Shown here: positions 26,115 through 34,955 of the stretch, one piece after another
Position numbering within the stretch: the stretch's first letter is position 1
Layout of the letters: each line of letters starts with the position of its first letter
DNA from: Opitutaceae bacterium
GTDB taxonomy: Bacteria > Verrucomicrobiota > Verrucomicrobiia > Opitutales > Opitutaceae
NCBI GenBank assembly: GCA_003151495.1
Contig: PLXR01000163.1
Span: 1 to 64,000, forward strand
Length of the DNA stretch: 64,000 bases
Direction: 5' to 3'
Program-made: the position numbers and the translations under genes
The notes under the pieces: generated by a model
The model's input: the letters and a program-made list of their open reading frames with translations, nothing else
Told to the model about the DNA's origin: nothing
Database searches by the model: none

Positions 26115-27515
26115 CTATTTCGCCTCGGGTGTTTCCGGCTTGGGCTTCTCGACCTTGATTGCAGAGCCGTCCTTCAGGAGGCGGCTGATCGCGGCGTAGG
26201 TGCCGGCCACGACCTCGTCCCCGGCCTTCACGCCCGACTTGACCTCGATAACGGAGTTGTCGGCAATGCCGGTCTCCACCTTGACCGCCTTGACCTTGTT
26301 GCCGTCCCGCACGAAGGCGATGCGCTGGAGCTTCTCGCGGTCCCGGCGCGCCGCGTCCTTCTCGCTGGCCACATCGAGGTCGTTGCCGGAGCGCTCGTGC
26401 GCCTCCTTTGCCTTCTTCTTCTCAAGCTCGTCGGCCGTCAGCCCGCCCTCGGCCCTGACCGTGACGCTCTGGATCGGGATCGCGACGACGTCCTTGACCG
26501 TCTGGGTCTCTATGTCGGCCGTGGCGCTCATGCCCGGCCGGAGCATCAGGTCCTTGTCGGCGACCCGGATCTTCACGATGAAATTGGTCACCTGGTCGGA
26601 GACCGAGCCGGAGGCCTGGCCAGACGAGCCGCTCCCCGAGCCGCCATTGTTGTCCGCCGAGGCTGCGATCTCGCGCACCGCCCCGTTGAACTTGCGGTCC
26701 GGGTAGGCGTCGATGCTGATCTTGACGGGGTCGCCGACCTTAACGTTGACGATGTCGTTCTCGTTAACCTTGACGCGCACCTCCATCTTGCTGAGGTCGG
26801 CCACGCGCATGATCTCGGTCCCGGCGAACGAGGTCGACGCCTGGACCCGCTCCCCCACCTCGGAAGAACGGGAGCTCACGGTGCCGTCCATCGGCGAGTA
26901 GATGTCGGTCTTGGAGAGCGAATCCTTGGCCTGCTTCAGGATGCCCTCGGCCTCGTCGACCTGGGCGAGCGCGGACTCACGGTTGGCCTTCGCCCCGTCA
27001 TAGGCCGTCTTGAAGCTCAGGTAGTCGAAGTCGGAGACGAGCTTCCGGTCGAAGAGGTCCTGGTATTTCTTGAGGTCGGCCTCGGCCTTCATGAGCTGCA
27101 CGAGGCTGTTGACGGCGCCGGAGCGCGCGGCGGCGACCGCCGCCGTCTGCTGGTCGACCTGGGCCTGGTAGAAGTCGGACTTGATCCGGACGATCACGTC
27201 GCCCTTCTTCACGGTCGCGCCCTCCCGGTACGGCAGCGCGGTGATCTCGCCGAAGACCTCGGGCGAGATCTTCACCTCGACCTCGGGCTGCACCTTCCCG
27301 GTGGCCGTCACGGTCTGGACGATCGTCTTGACGACGGCCTTCTCGGTCGTGACCGAGATGCCGTTGGTCTCGCCGCGCTTCTTGATGATCACGGCCGTCA
27401 CAAGGAGGACGAGCAGCACGGTGGCGCCGATGAGGTACCACTTGAGCTTCGATTTCTTGCGGGGCTTGGCCGCGGCGGGAGCCGACGCGGTTCCTGACGA
27501 GAGGGGGGCGGTCAT
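26115..27515 (-). CDS. MacA-like periplasmic adaptor (HlyD family)
   Basis: A 466-residue membrane fusion protein: short cytoplasmic N-terminus rich in Ala/Pro/Lys, one membrane anchor (about 27-45), a lipoyl-like half motif ([20 protein letters not shown]), a helical hairpin (about 110-200), the second lipoyl half, and beta-barrel/membrane-proximal domains. A Gly/Ser-rich insert ([13 protein letters not shown]) interrupts the beta-barrel region. It links the inner-membrane ABC pump to an outer membrane channel, which is not encoded here. First gene of the four-gene efflux operon. Confidence 0.9.
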   Translation of the reverse strand: MTAPLSSGTASAPAAAKPRKKSKLKWYLIGATVLLVLLVTAVIIKKRGETNGISVTTEKAVVKTIVQTVTATGKVQPEVEVKISPEVFGEITALPYREGATVKKGDVIVRIKSDFYQAQVDQQTAAVAAARSGAVNSLVQLMKAEADLKKYQDLFDRKLVSDFDYLSFKTAYDGAKANRESALAQVDEAEGILKQAKDSLSKTDIYSPMDGTVSSRSSEVGERVQASTSFAGTEIMRVADLSKMEVRVKVNENDIVNVKVGDPVKISIDAYPDRKFNGAVREIAASADNNGGSGSGSSGQASGSVSDQVTNFIVKIRVADKDLMLRPGMSATADIETQTVKDVVAIPIQSVTVRAEGGLTADELEKKKAKEAHERSGNDLDVASEKDAARRDREKLQRIAFVRDGNKVKAVKVETGIADNSVIEVKSGVKAGDEVVAGTYAAISRLLKDGSAIKVEKPKPETPEAK

Positions 27516-27860
27516 GGAGGTAGCATTCACGGGTAATTGATTGTGGGTCAAACGTTCAAGCCACCAATTCCCGCCTCTCGCCCCAAAAAAACAGCGTGGA
27601 GGGGCCGGAACCGGCCCCCCCACGCTAACACAACTAACAACGAGCAAGGGGGGACGAAACAGGTTGCCCCGGAAAGGGAAACCCATTTGCGCCCAATGGG
27701 AGCCAAAATGCGCCGAACCGCCGTTTCGACGGGGTCGAAGGGCGGGAATGCATGCTGTCCCAGGGATGGCATCCCCCCACAACACCCCCTGTGGGGCCAA
27801 AGTTACACCAATTTTTGATGAGCGGATGCGCCGAGGGATGGGCGGGGCGCCCCGGGCCCC
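27516..27860. other. intergenic region upstream of the efflux operon
   Basis: About 345 bases with no protein-like reading frame. It holds a strong minus-strand terminator (27593-27626) and, between that and the stop of the exported protein gene, about 235 bases of unassigned GC-rich sequence that would form a long 3' untranslated region. The promoter of the MacA operon should lie in the 77 bases between terminator and start. Confidence 0.6.
27593..27626 (-). terminator. intrinsic terminator upstream of the MacA-like gene
   Basis: The stem AGCGTGG plus GGGGCCG pairs with CGGCCCC plus CCACGCT around a GAAC loop, with a small bulge. On the minus strand it is followed by G and seven U (A7 at 27585-27591). 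It probably ends the transcript of the exported protein gene to its right; attenuation of the MacA operon is possible. Confidence 0.8.
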
Positions 27861-28616
27861 CTAGCCCTCCGGGACGGGCCGGGAGGGGATCGTCGCCCAT
27901 CCGCCGGGCGGCGCCTTGCGGGTGCCCGCGATAGCCAGGGTCCGGAAGCCCGAGACGGTGCCGCCCTTCACGTATTCCGCGATGGAGAGCATGTCGGAGC
28001 CCAGGTAGGCGGGCAGCCTCACGGCCTTGTCCGAGTACATGGAGTTGATCACCGAGAGGGATCCTGCCGAGCGGAAGAGGAGGACCGTGTGGCCCAGCCG
28101 CCCCATGGGCGAGTCCACGTAGTAGAGCAGCAGCTGGGGGGAATCCGCCTCCCCGCCCGCCGCCACCCTGCGGTTCAGCGCCCTCAGGCTCTCGAGGAAG
28201 CAGGCCCTCGGGGGGGTCTCGCCCGCCCGGACCGCGGGGGCGGCCTGGGAGTCCGCCCACTCCCACGAGGCGACCCCGGGGTCGATCGCCCGGAAGAGCG
28301 GCCCGGGGTCGGCCTCGTCCCGGGCGGCGGTCCCCCGAGTCAGCGAGAGGCTCTGGGTTCCGTCGACGTCGCAGTAGAGCCAGAGGATCCCCGAGAGCTC
28401 GAACACGAGCGCGTACATCGTCCTTGGATACGCCTGGCCCCGCCAGGCGCCCCGCGGGTGCCTGTTGTCGATGCGGACGACGCGGGCCCACGTGTCGGGG
28501 GCGAGCATGGCCCGGGCGGCGATCGCGTCCGTCAGTCCCGTCGGCGCCGGGGATGTCCTGGCGGCCGCCGTCGCCGCGGTCGCAAGGAGGAGAAGAGTAA
28601 GTCGGAGGGCTTGCAC
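27861..28616 (-). CDS. exported protein of unknown function
   Basis: A 251-residue protein with a clear signal peptide (MQALRLTLLLLATAATAAA). I do not recognise the family. The mature part has a conserved-looking core: WLYCDVDGTQSL, an acidic Trp-rich stretch, CFLESLRALNRR, and YYVDSPMGRLGHTVLLFR followed by VINSMYSD. A Cys followed by GHT and an Asn could suggest a papain-like Cys/His/Asn arrangement, but this is speculation. It stands alone, 94 bases downstream of the LytTR gene on the same strand. Confidence 0.6.
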   Translation of the reverse strand: MQALRLTLLLLATAATAAARTSPAPTGLTDAIAARAMLAPDTWARVVRIDNRHPRGAWRGQAYPRTMYALVFELSGILWLYCDVDGTQSLSLTRGTAARDEADPGPLFRAIDPGVASWEWADSQAAPAVRAGETPPRACFLESLRALNRRVAAGGEADSPQLLLYYVDSPMGRLGHTVLLFRSAGSLSVINSMYSDKAVRLPAYLGSDMLSIAEYVKGGTVSGFRTLAIAGTRKAPPGGWATIPSRPVPEG

Positions 28617-28710
28617 AGCCCTGTAAACCCACGGCGGGTCCCCTCAGATCCATGTTTGCGACGGCCCCACGCAACAATGCGGCGAACCGCCCGGCCCTGG
28701 CGCCGGACTG

Positions 28711-29502
28711 CTACTCCACCCTTCCCAGGAGCGCCTTTATGCGATCCTGGTAGCCGCGGCTCAGCCTCAGCTTCGTCCCATCCTGCAGCACCACGGCGTA
28801 CTCGCCCTCGAACGAGGGGCTGAGCTTTCTCAGGCGGTCGGCGTTCACGATCGTCGAGCGGTGGATCCGGATGAACCTCGCCGGGTCGAGGCGCTCCTCG
28901 AGGGCCGCCATCGTGCCGCGCATCAGGTGCGAGCGGCCCGCGACGTGGAACTTTACGTAGTCCCCCTCGGCCTCGATCCAGTCGATCTCGGCCGTCTTCA
29001 GGAAGATGATCTCGCCCGAGGACTTCAGGAGTATCCTGTCCCGGCTCTCCCCCTCGAGGTGGGCGATCAGGCGGGTGAGCCGGGTGTCGACGGCGTCGTT
29101 GCGCTTGCGCATGACGAGCTCCCTCGCGCGGCTGAGCGCCGCCCCGAACCTCGCGTCGTCATAGGGCTTGAGCAGGTAGTCCACGGCGTTGAAGTCAAAC
29201 GCCCGCAGCGCGTACTCGTCGTAGGCCGTGACAAAGACGACCACGGGCGCCGCCTCCGGGCCGACGCGCATCAGCGTCTCGAACCCGTCGCAGCCCACCA
29301 TCTGCACGTCGAGGAAGACGAGGTCGGGGCGCAGCCGCCTGATCAGCTCGGCGGCCTCTATTCCCCCGGTCGCCTCCCCGACTATCTCGATGCCGGACTC
29401 GCGTTCCAGGAGGATCCTCACCCCCCGGCGGGCCATCGGCTCGTCGTCGGCGATCAGGGTGCGGATGCGTGTCTCGGTGGCGGCCATTCTTTGGGGTGTC
29501 AT
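28711..29502 (-). CDS. LytTR-family response regulator
   Basis: A 263-residue regulator with a receiver domain (about 13-130; acceptor Asp65 in VFLDVQM, then VTAYDEYALRAF and KPYDD) and a C-terminal LytTR DNA-binding domain (about 165-260; IDWIEAEGDYVKF, FIRIHRSTIVN). The ATG at 29502 overlaps the kinase stop (ATGA), which decides the start over a later ATG at 29487. It pairs with the LytS-like kinase upstream. Target genes cannot be read from the sequence. Confidence 0.93.
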   Translation of the reverse strand: MTPQRMAATETRIRTLIADDEPMARRGVRILLERESGIEIVGEATGGIEAAELIRRLRPDLVFLDVQMVGCDGFETLMRVGPEAAPVVVFVTAYDEYALRAFDFNAVDYLLKPYDDARFGAALSRARELVMRKRNDAVDTRLTRLIAHLEGESRDRILLKSSGEIIFLKTAEIDWIEAEGDYVKFHVAGRSHLMRGTMAALEERLDPARFIRIHRSTIVNADRLRKLSPSFEGEYAVVLQDGTKLRLSRGYQDRIKALLGRVE

Positions 29503-30596
29503 TTGGGGCAGGGCAGTACGATCTCGACCGAGATGCCGCCGGTCTTGCGGTTTGCAAGGGTCATGCGGCCCGCCGAGCCGTAGGTCTTTGAGAGGCGCTC
29601 CCGCGTGTTGGAGAGTCCCGTTCCCTCGACCACGCGCCGGTGCTCGGGGAGGCCCGGCCCGTCGTCCGCCACCTCGAGGTGCAGGAACCCGCCCTCCACC
29701 CTTCCCCGGATCTCCACGCGCCCGGGCCCGGACTTGGGCACGACTCCGTGCAGGATGGCGTTCTCCACGATCGGCTGGAGGATCAGCCACGGGACGGGCA
29801 CGCCGAGGGCCTCCTCCTCAACCGCGATTTCCACGGTGAGGCGGTCGGGGAACCTTGCCTTCTGTATTTCTATGTAGCGTTCCAGAAAATCCATTTGCAC
29901 GCGCAGCGTCGTCTCATCCTCCTGGCTTCCGTCCAGCGACATCCGCAGTAGAGAACCCAGACGGGCGAGCAAAGTTACAGCCATCTCGTTCTTCCCGTCC
30001 CTCACCATCACCGAGACCGTGTTGAGGGTGTTGAAGAGGAAGTGCGGCCTGATCTGCTCCCGCAGGGCCTTCAGCTCCGCCTCTATGAGCCTCGACTCCA
30101 GCTGGACGGCCCGGATCTCCTCGTTCCTCACCCGGCGCTGGAGCTCGCTCCCGTAGCCGAAGGCGATCACGCCCCAGTAGTACGCCATGTCCACCAGGTT
30201 GTGCCCGTAGAAGCTGGCGAACGCCGTGCGCCAGTACCCGTATTTCTCCGGGCCGAAGAAGATCGCGTAGGCCTCGATCCGGCCCAGGTAGAAGGTCGCC
30301 ATCACCGTGAAGCTGAACCCGAGGTGGAACAGGATCCCGCCGACCCAGCGTCCCGAGCTGAGCGGCATCCTCGCACGGAGCATCAGGATGAAGGGGGAGA
30401 GGCATGCCCACATCGCGGCGCGACCGAACTGGGGGATCGCGATCCCGACAAAGTCCCCCCAGCTCATCTCGGCCCGCATGTTGAAGTAGAGCTCGATCGA
30501 CAGGATCAGCCCGAGCGCGGCCCAGCCCGCGATCACCGCGGCTATCCTCAGCCATCGATTGTTCATGGATTCGGAATGCTTCATTCCGCGGGCCAT
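29499..30596 (-). CDS. LytS/YehU-type membrane histidine kinase
   Basis: A 365-residue kinase with four predicted membrane helices in the first ~150 residues, then a His_kinase domain with His185 in REQIRPHFLFNTLN, N box ILQPIVENAILHG and G box DDGPGLP. These mark the LytS/YehU class that phosphorylates LytTR regulators. Translation starts at 30596, 30584 or 30566; none has a clear ribosome-binding site. It is co-transcribed with the LytTR gene through a 4-base overlap. Confidence 0.92.
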   Translation of the reverse strand: MARGMKHSESMNNRWLRIAAVIAGWAALGLILSIELYFNMRAEMSWGDFVGIAIPQFGRAAMWACLSPFILMLRARMPLSSGRWVGGILFHLGFSFTVMATFYLGRIEAYAIFFGPEKYGYWRTAFASFYGHNLVDMAYYWGVIAFGYGSELQRRVRNEEIRAVQLESRLIEAELKALREQIRPHFLFNTLNTVSVMVRDGKNEMAVTLLARLGSLLRMSLDGSQEDETTLRVQMDFLERYIEIQKARFPDRLTVEIAVEEEALGVPVPWLILQPIVENAILHGVVPKSGPGRVEIRGRVEGGFLHLEVADDGPGLPEHRRVVEGTGLSNTRERLSKTYGSAGRMTLANRKTGGISVEIVLPCPK

Positions 30597-30685
30597 CGTC
30601 CCGGATCAAGCCGATACCCCTGCTTTTGCGACGAATCGACGCAAAAGCGCGTTGGACCGGCCCGGGCGAGCGACCGGAAAGGGGG

Positions 30686-31438
30686 TCAGCGGCGGCGCTC
30701 CCGCTCGGCCCAAAGGGCCGCCCCGACGATCCCCGCCTCGTTCAGGAACTCCGCCGGCACCATCTTCACGCGCGGCTTGATGTACTTGAAGAACTTTGCG
30801 TGCTTGGCGCTCACGCCCCCGCCGATGATGATCAGCTCGGGCCAGAGTATGTCCTCGAGCGTCCGGATGTAGCGGCCGAGGCGCTCCCCCCACTGCTTCC
30901 ACGACAGGTTCTTCCTGTGCCGGGCGGAGGCCGCAACCCGCTTCTCGGCGTCCCTCCCGTCGATCTGCAGGTGGCCCAGCTCGCAGGGGAAGAGGGCGCC
31001 GCGGAAGAAGAGGACGGAGCCGATCCCGGTTCCGAGCGTCAGCATGAGCGCCTTCCCGCCGAAGTTCCTGCCTGCCCCGAAGGTCATCTCCGCGAGGCCT
31101 GCCGCCGCCGCGTCGTTGGTGAGCGCCACCGGCCTGCCGGTCGCATCCCCGAAGAGCCTAACCCCGTCGCAGCCGATGAACTTCTTGTCGAGGTTGGCGG
31201 AGGTGAGGATCGTCCTGCCGTGGATCACCCCGGGGAAACCCACCCCAATCGGGCCCCGCCAGCGGAAGTGGGCCGCGATCATCGCGGCTGCGTCGGCCAT
31301 CTCGCCCGGGGAGAGCGGGAGGGGGGTCTCGATCTTGAAGCGGCCGGCAAGGAGCCGGCCGGTGGAGGTGTCCACGGGGGCGCCCTTGATCGCGGACCCG
31401 CCTATGTCGATTCCGAGCACCTTCATCGGGCGGGACAT
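30686..31438 (-). CDS. ppgK: polyphosphate glucokinase (ROK family)
   Basis: Phosphorylates glucose using polyphosphate, sometimes ATP. About 250 residues with the ROK phosphate motif LGIDIGGSAIKG, VGFPGVI, LTNDAAAAGLAE, LTLGTGIGSVLF and the PPGK-type C-terminal pattern NLSWKQWGERLGRYI then PELIIIGGGVS. Start is ambiguous among 31456, 31438 and 31426 (MKVLGID); none has a good ribosome-binding site. It is separated from the LytS gene by 89 bases on the same strand. Confidence 0.88.
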   Translation of the reverse strand: MSRPMKVLGIDIGGSAIKGAPVDTSTGRLLAGRFKIETPLPLSPGEMADAAAMIAAHFRWRGPIGVGFPGVIHGRTILTSANLDKKFIGCDGVRLFGDATGRPVALTNDAAAAGLAEMTFGAGRNFGGKALMLTLGTGIGSVLFFRGALFPCELGHLQIDGRDAEKRVAASARHRKNLSWKQWGERLGRYIRTLEDILWPELIIIGGGVSAKHAKFFKYIKPRVKMVPAEFLNEAGIVGAALWAERERRR

Positions 31439-31560
31439 AGACAGCCACGGGGGCATTTACAATGCCGGGTTTGCGGGGCCCCGTCGTCCCCGGGGAACCC
31501 GTCGTCCCCGGGTCAGGCGCCTTGACGCCGGGCTCACGTCCCGCTCCTCTTTCCGGAAAA

Positions 31561-32220
31561 ATGAAGGTCACCTATTATCTCGAGGTCCTTTCGTCCTGGT
31601 GCGCTTGGGCGGAGCCGGCCTGGGCCGAGCTGAAGGCGCGGTACGCGGGGCGCGCCGAGTTCGAGTGGAGGATCGCCCTGATGAGGCAGGAGGATTTCCC
31701 CGTCTCCCGCAGCCAGTGCGAATGGTTCTACCGCCGCAGCGGCGGCACCGTGATGCGCTCCCCGGTCATGCTGAACTCGGGCTGGTTCCAGGAGGGCCGA
31801 ACCGACGCCTACCGCAACCCGAGCCTTGTCTCGGAGGCCGGCAAGGACTTCGGGTTCGGCGACGACACGATCCGGCTCGCCCTGTCGCGCGCGGCGCTGG
31901 TCGAGGGCCGCAAGGTAGGGGACATGGCCGAGGCCGTCGCGGTCGCCTCCAAGGCTTCCGGTGTCCCGGCCAAGAAGCTGCGGGCGCGCGCCGAGTCGGC
32001 CGCTGTGAGGGCCCGGGTCGACGGGAGCACCGCGGAGTTCCTCTCGCACAGGATCACCCAGCGCCCGGCGTTCATCCTGCAGGACGCGATCGGGGACAAG
32101 GCGGTGTTCTCGGGACTGGTGAGCCTCGCGCCCCTTGCGGCGACAATCGACGCGATGCTCTCTGACACGGCGGCCTACGCCTCCCACCTCGCCCACCACG
32201 GCGCCATGCCGAAGGCGTAG
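31561..32220 (+). CDS. DsbA-family (FrnE-like) thioredoxin-fold protein
   Basis: A 219-residue protein starting MKVTYYLEVLSSWCAW. The position of the thioredoxin CxxC holds a single Cys14, so disulfide exchange by the classical two-cysteine route is unlikely. The cis-proline segment TQRPAFILQ is near residue 160. It resembles the DsbA/FrnE and hydroxychromene isomerase group; it may act as an isomerase or glutathione-dependent enzyme. No signal peptide, so cytoplasmic. The aldo/keto reductase gene follows 7 bases later. Confidence 0.75.
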   Translation: MKVTYYLEVLSSWCAWAEPAWAELKARYAGRAEFEWRIALMRQEDFPVSRSQCEWFYRRSGGTVMRSPVMLNSGWFQEGRTDAYRNPSLVSEAGKDFGFGDDTIRLALSRAALVEGRKVGDMAEAVAVASKASGVPAKKLRARAESAAVRARVDGSTAEFLSHRITQRPAFILQDAIGDKAVFSGLVSLAPLAATIDAMLSDTAAYASHLAHHGAMPKA

Positions 32221-32227
32221 CTCCTCC

Positions 32228-33208
32228 ATGGAATTCGCAAACCTGGGGTCCACGGGCCTGAAGGTGTCCCGCATATGCCTGGGGACCATGACCTACGGCT
32301 CGAAGAAGTGGCGCCCCTGGGTGCTTGAGGAGGAGGAGAGCCGACCGTTCATCCGGCGCGCGATCGAGCTCGGGATCAACTTCTTCGACACGGCGGACAT
32401 GTACTCCCTCGGCATGAGCGAGGAGATCCTCGGCAGGGCCCTCAGGGACTTCGGACCGGGAAGGGACCGCGTCGTCATCGCGACCAAGGTCTTCAACGCG
32501 ATGGGCGACGATCCCAACCAGCGGGGGCTCTCCCGCAAGCACATCCGCCATGCGATCGACGACAGCCTCAGGAGGCTCGGCACCGACTACGTCGACCTGT
32601 ACCAGATCCACCGCTTCGACCCGGCGACCCCGATCGAGGAGACGATGGAGGCCCTGAACGACCTCGTGCGGGCCGGCAAGGTCCTCCATGTCGGGGCGTC
32701 CTCCATGTTCGCGTGGCAGCTCGCCCGGATGCAGCAGGTGGCGGGGGAGCGCGGCTGGACGCCCTTTGCCACGATGCAGAACCACTACAACCTCCTCTAC
32801 CGGGAGGAGGAGCGGGAGATGATCCCGTTCTGCGCGGACCGGGGGGTGGGGCTCCTGCCGTGGAGCCCGCTCGCCCGGGGGGCCCTCGCCCGGGGCCCCG
32901 CCGCGGCGACCGTCCGTGCCAGGACCGACGAGTACGCCCGCAACATCTACGGGGCCGAGCTTTCCGAGGCCGACCGCTCGATCCACGCGGCGGTCCAGAA
33001 GATCGCCGGGGAGCGCGGGGTGCCGGCGGCCCAGGTCGCATTGGCGTGGGTCTGCCAGAAGCCGGGCGTCGTGGCGCCGATCATCGGTGCCTCGAAGCCC
33101 CACCATCTCGAGGACGCCGTCGCCGCGCTCTCCCTCGGGCTGGGCGCCCAGGAGATTGCTTCCCTGGAGGCGCCGTACGTCCCGCGCGCCGTGGCCGGCC
33201 ACCAATGA
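32228..33208 (+). CDS. aldo/keto reductase
   Basis: A 326-residue NAD(P)H-dependent oxidoreductase of the AKR fold. The catalytic tetrad is visible: Asp54 and Tyr59 in FFDTADMY, Lys87 in VVIATKVF and His128 in YQIHRF. C-terminal VVAPIIGASKPHHLEDA is the cofactor-binding region. The sequence suits the YajO/YghZ-type group acting on sugars or ketones. ATG 32228 gives the family start MEFANLGSTGLKVS. Its stop overlaps the start of the phosphoesterase gene. Confidence 0.93.
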   Translation: MEFANLGSTGLKVSRICLGTMTYGSKKWRPWVLEEEESRPFIRRAIELGINFFDTADMYSLGMSEEILGRALRDFGPGRDRVVIATKVFNAMGDDPNQRGLSRKHIRHAIDDSLRRLGTDYVDLYQIHRFDPATPIEETMEALNDLVRAGKVLHVGASSMFAWQLARMQQVAGERGWTPFATMQNHYNLLYREEEREMIPFCADRGVGLLPWSPLARGALARGPAAATVRARTDEYARNIYGAELSEADRSIHAAVQKIAGERGVPAAQVALAWVCQKPGVVAPIIGASKPHHLEDAVAALSLGLGAQEIASLEAPYVPRAVAGHQ

Positions 33209-34725
33209 CACGCGGCTCGGGCACGGCCCGGGCCGCCCTCGTGGCGGCGTCCCTGGCGCTCTCCGCGACGGGCGCGCTCGCCACGGACGGGAGCGTGTTC
33301 GACGACGCGAACGGCAACGGGCTGCGCGATCCAGGGGAGGCCGGGCTGGCGCGGGTCGGGGTTTCCAACGGGGTTGACGTCGTCGAGACCGGCGCCGACG
33401 GGTCCTACCGGATCGCCGACCGGCCGGGGTCGCGGATCTTCGTGATAAAGCCGCGGAACTGGGCCGCACCCGCCGACGCCGCTGGCCTTCCGCGATTCTA
33501 CGCTCCCGCCCGAGCTTCGGCCGACTTCCCGCTGCGCCGCTCGGACGAGCCGGACGACCTTCGGGCCCTTGTGCTGGCGGACCCCCAGCCCTCGTCGCCG
33601 GCCGAGGTCGGCTACCTGGACCGCGGCCTCGTCGGGAGGATCGGCAGGAGGCCGGACCTGGCGTTCGGGGTGACGCTCGGCGATATCGTCTACGACCGGC
33701 CTGACCTCTTCGGGGACGTGAATGCCGTGCTCGCGCGGATCGGAGTCCCCTGGCACAACCTTCCCGGCAACCACGACCTCGCGCTTGGCACGCCCGACGA
33801 GGCGGCGGCGGCGGCCCCGTTCGAGGCGGTCTACGGCCCGTCGACCTACGCATTCCATGCGGGCCCCGCGCTCTTCGTCGCGCTGGACGACGTGAGGCCC
33901 CTGGGCGGGCCCCGCTACGTCGGCGGGCTCCGCGGGGACCAGTTCGAGTTTCTGGGCAACCTGCTCAGGGATACACCCGTATCGGAGTGGGTCGTCCTGA
34001 TGGTGCACATCCCGCTCTTCTCGCCCGACCCGTCCGGGGCCGAGACGTTTCGCTTCGCCGACCGCTCCAGGCTCTTCGGCCTCCTCACCGGCCGCAGCCG
34101 CGTCCTCATCCTTTCCGGCCACACCCACTATCAGCGCCACGTGATGCACGGGCGCGACGAGGGCTGGAACGGGGCGGAGCCGCTCCACGAGTACAACGTC
34201 GCGGCCGCGAGCGGCGGCTTCTGGGGCGGGCCGGCGGGGCCGGACGGGGTGCCGGTGTCCACGATGTGGGACGGGACGCCGCCCGGGTACGCGGTCCTGG
34301 GCTTCCGGGGCGGCACCGTGTCGCTGGACTATTTTCCGGCACGGCTCCCTGCGGACCGCCAGATCCGGCTTCACGCCCCCGAGGCGGTCGCCCCGGGCCA
34401 GGGGTTCGTCTCTTTCTACGCCAACGTGTTCAACGGCCACGACGGCTGGGCTGTCGAGTCCCGTGTCGACGGCCGGGCTTGGAATCCTGTCCGAAGGGTC
34501 CTGGGATGGGACCCCTCCTACGCCGCGGATTTCCTCGCGCAGGACGCCGTCGCCCGGCCGTCCCGGGGACCCCGCCTGCCCGACCCCGCCCTCTGCTACC
34601 ACCTCTGGCGGGGAATGCTGCCCGCCGACCTTCCAGCCGGCAGCCATGTCCTGGGCGTCCGCGCGACGGATCCCGGCGGAAGGGTCTTCCAGGCGGAGCA
34701 GCCGTTTGAGGTGGCGGTTCCCTGA
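33205..34725 (+). CDS. secreted calcineurin-like phosphoesterase
   Basis: A 506-residue exported protein: signal peptide (about 1-26, ending ATGALA), an N-terminal SdrD/Cna-B-like domain (DDANGNGLRDPGEAGLARV), a metallophosphatase core with DPQP, LGDIVYD, GNHD, MVHIPLF and SGHTHYQ (about 115-330), and a C-terminal beta domain. The five motifs supply a two-metal centre. This matches proteins with Metallophos N, core and C domains. Start ATG 33205 overlaps the aldo/keto reductase stop. Substrate unknown. Confidence 0.9.
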   Translation: MTRGSGTARAALVAASLALSATGALATDGSVFDDANGNGLRDPGEAGLARVGVSNGVDVVETGADGSYRIADRPGSRIFVIKPRNWAAPADAAGLPRFYAPARASADFPLRRSDEPDDLRALVLADPQPSSPAEVGYLDRGLVGRIGRRPDLAFGVTLGDIVYDRPDLFGDVNAVLARIGVPWHNLPGNHDLALGTPDEAAAAAPFEAVYGPSTYAFHAGPALFVALDDVRPLGGPRYVGGLRGDQFEFLGNLLRDTPVSEWVVLMVHIPLFSPDPSGAETFRFADRSRLFGLLTGRSRVLILSGHTHYQRHVMHGRDEGWNGAEPLHEYNVAAASGGFWGGPAGPDGVPVSTMWDGTPPGYAVLGFRGGTVSLDYFPARLPADRQIRLHAPEAVAPGQGFVSFYANVFNGHDGWAVESRVDGRAWNPVRRVLGWDPSYAADFLAQDAVARPSRGPRLPDPALCYHLWRGMLPADLPAGSHVLGVRATDPGGRVFQAEQPFEVAVP

Positions 34726-34955
34726 GCGGGAGGCGGCCCCGGAGCAGGGCCGGGGTCCGGGAGGCCGCAATCCCGTAAATTTGCGTACGAATAGGCGATG
34801 ACTGGCCCGGGAATTCCCCTTTCATCGCCCGTGCCATTCCAGCCGCCCCACCCTTCCGCAGGATCATAGCCGTCTGCGCCGTCCTACTGACCGGATTCGC
34901 GGGCGTCGCCCCTGGAGCCGGCGCCGCGCCCGGCTGGCGGCAGGGAACCGAGGGG

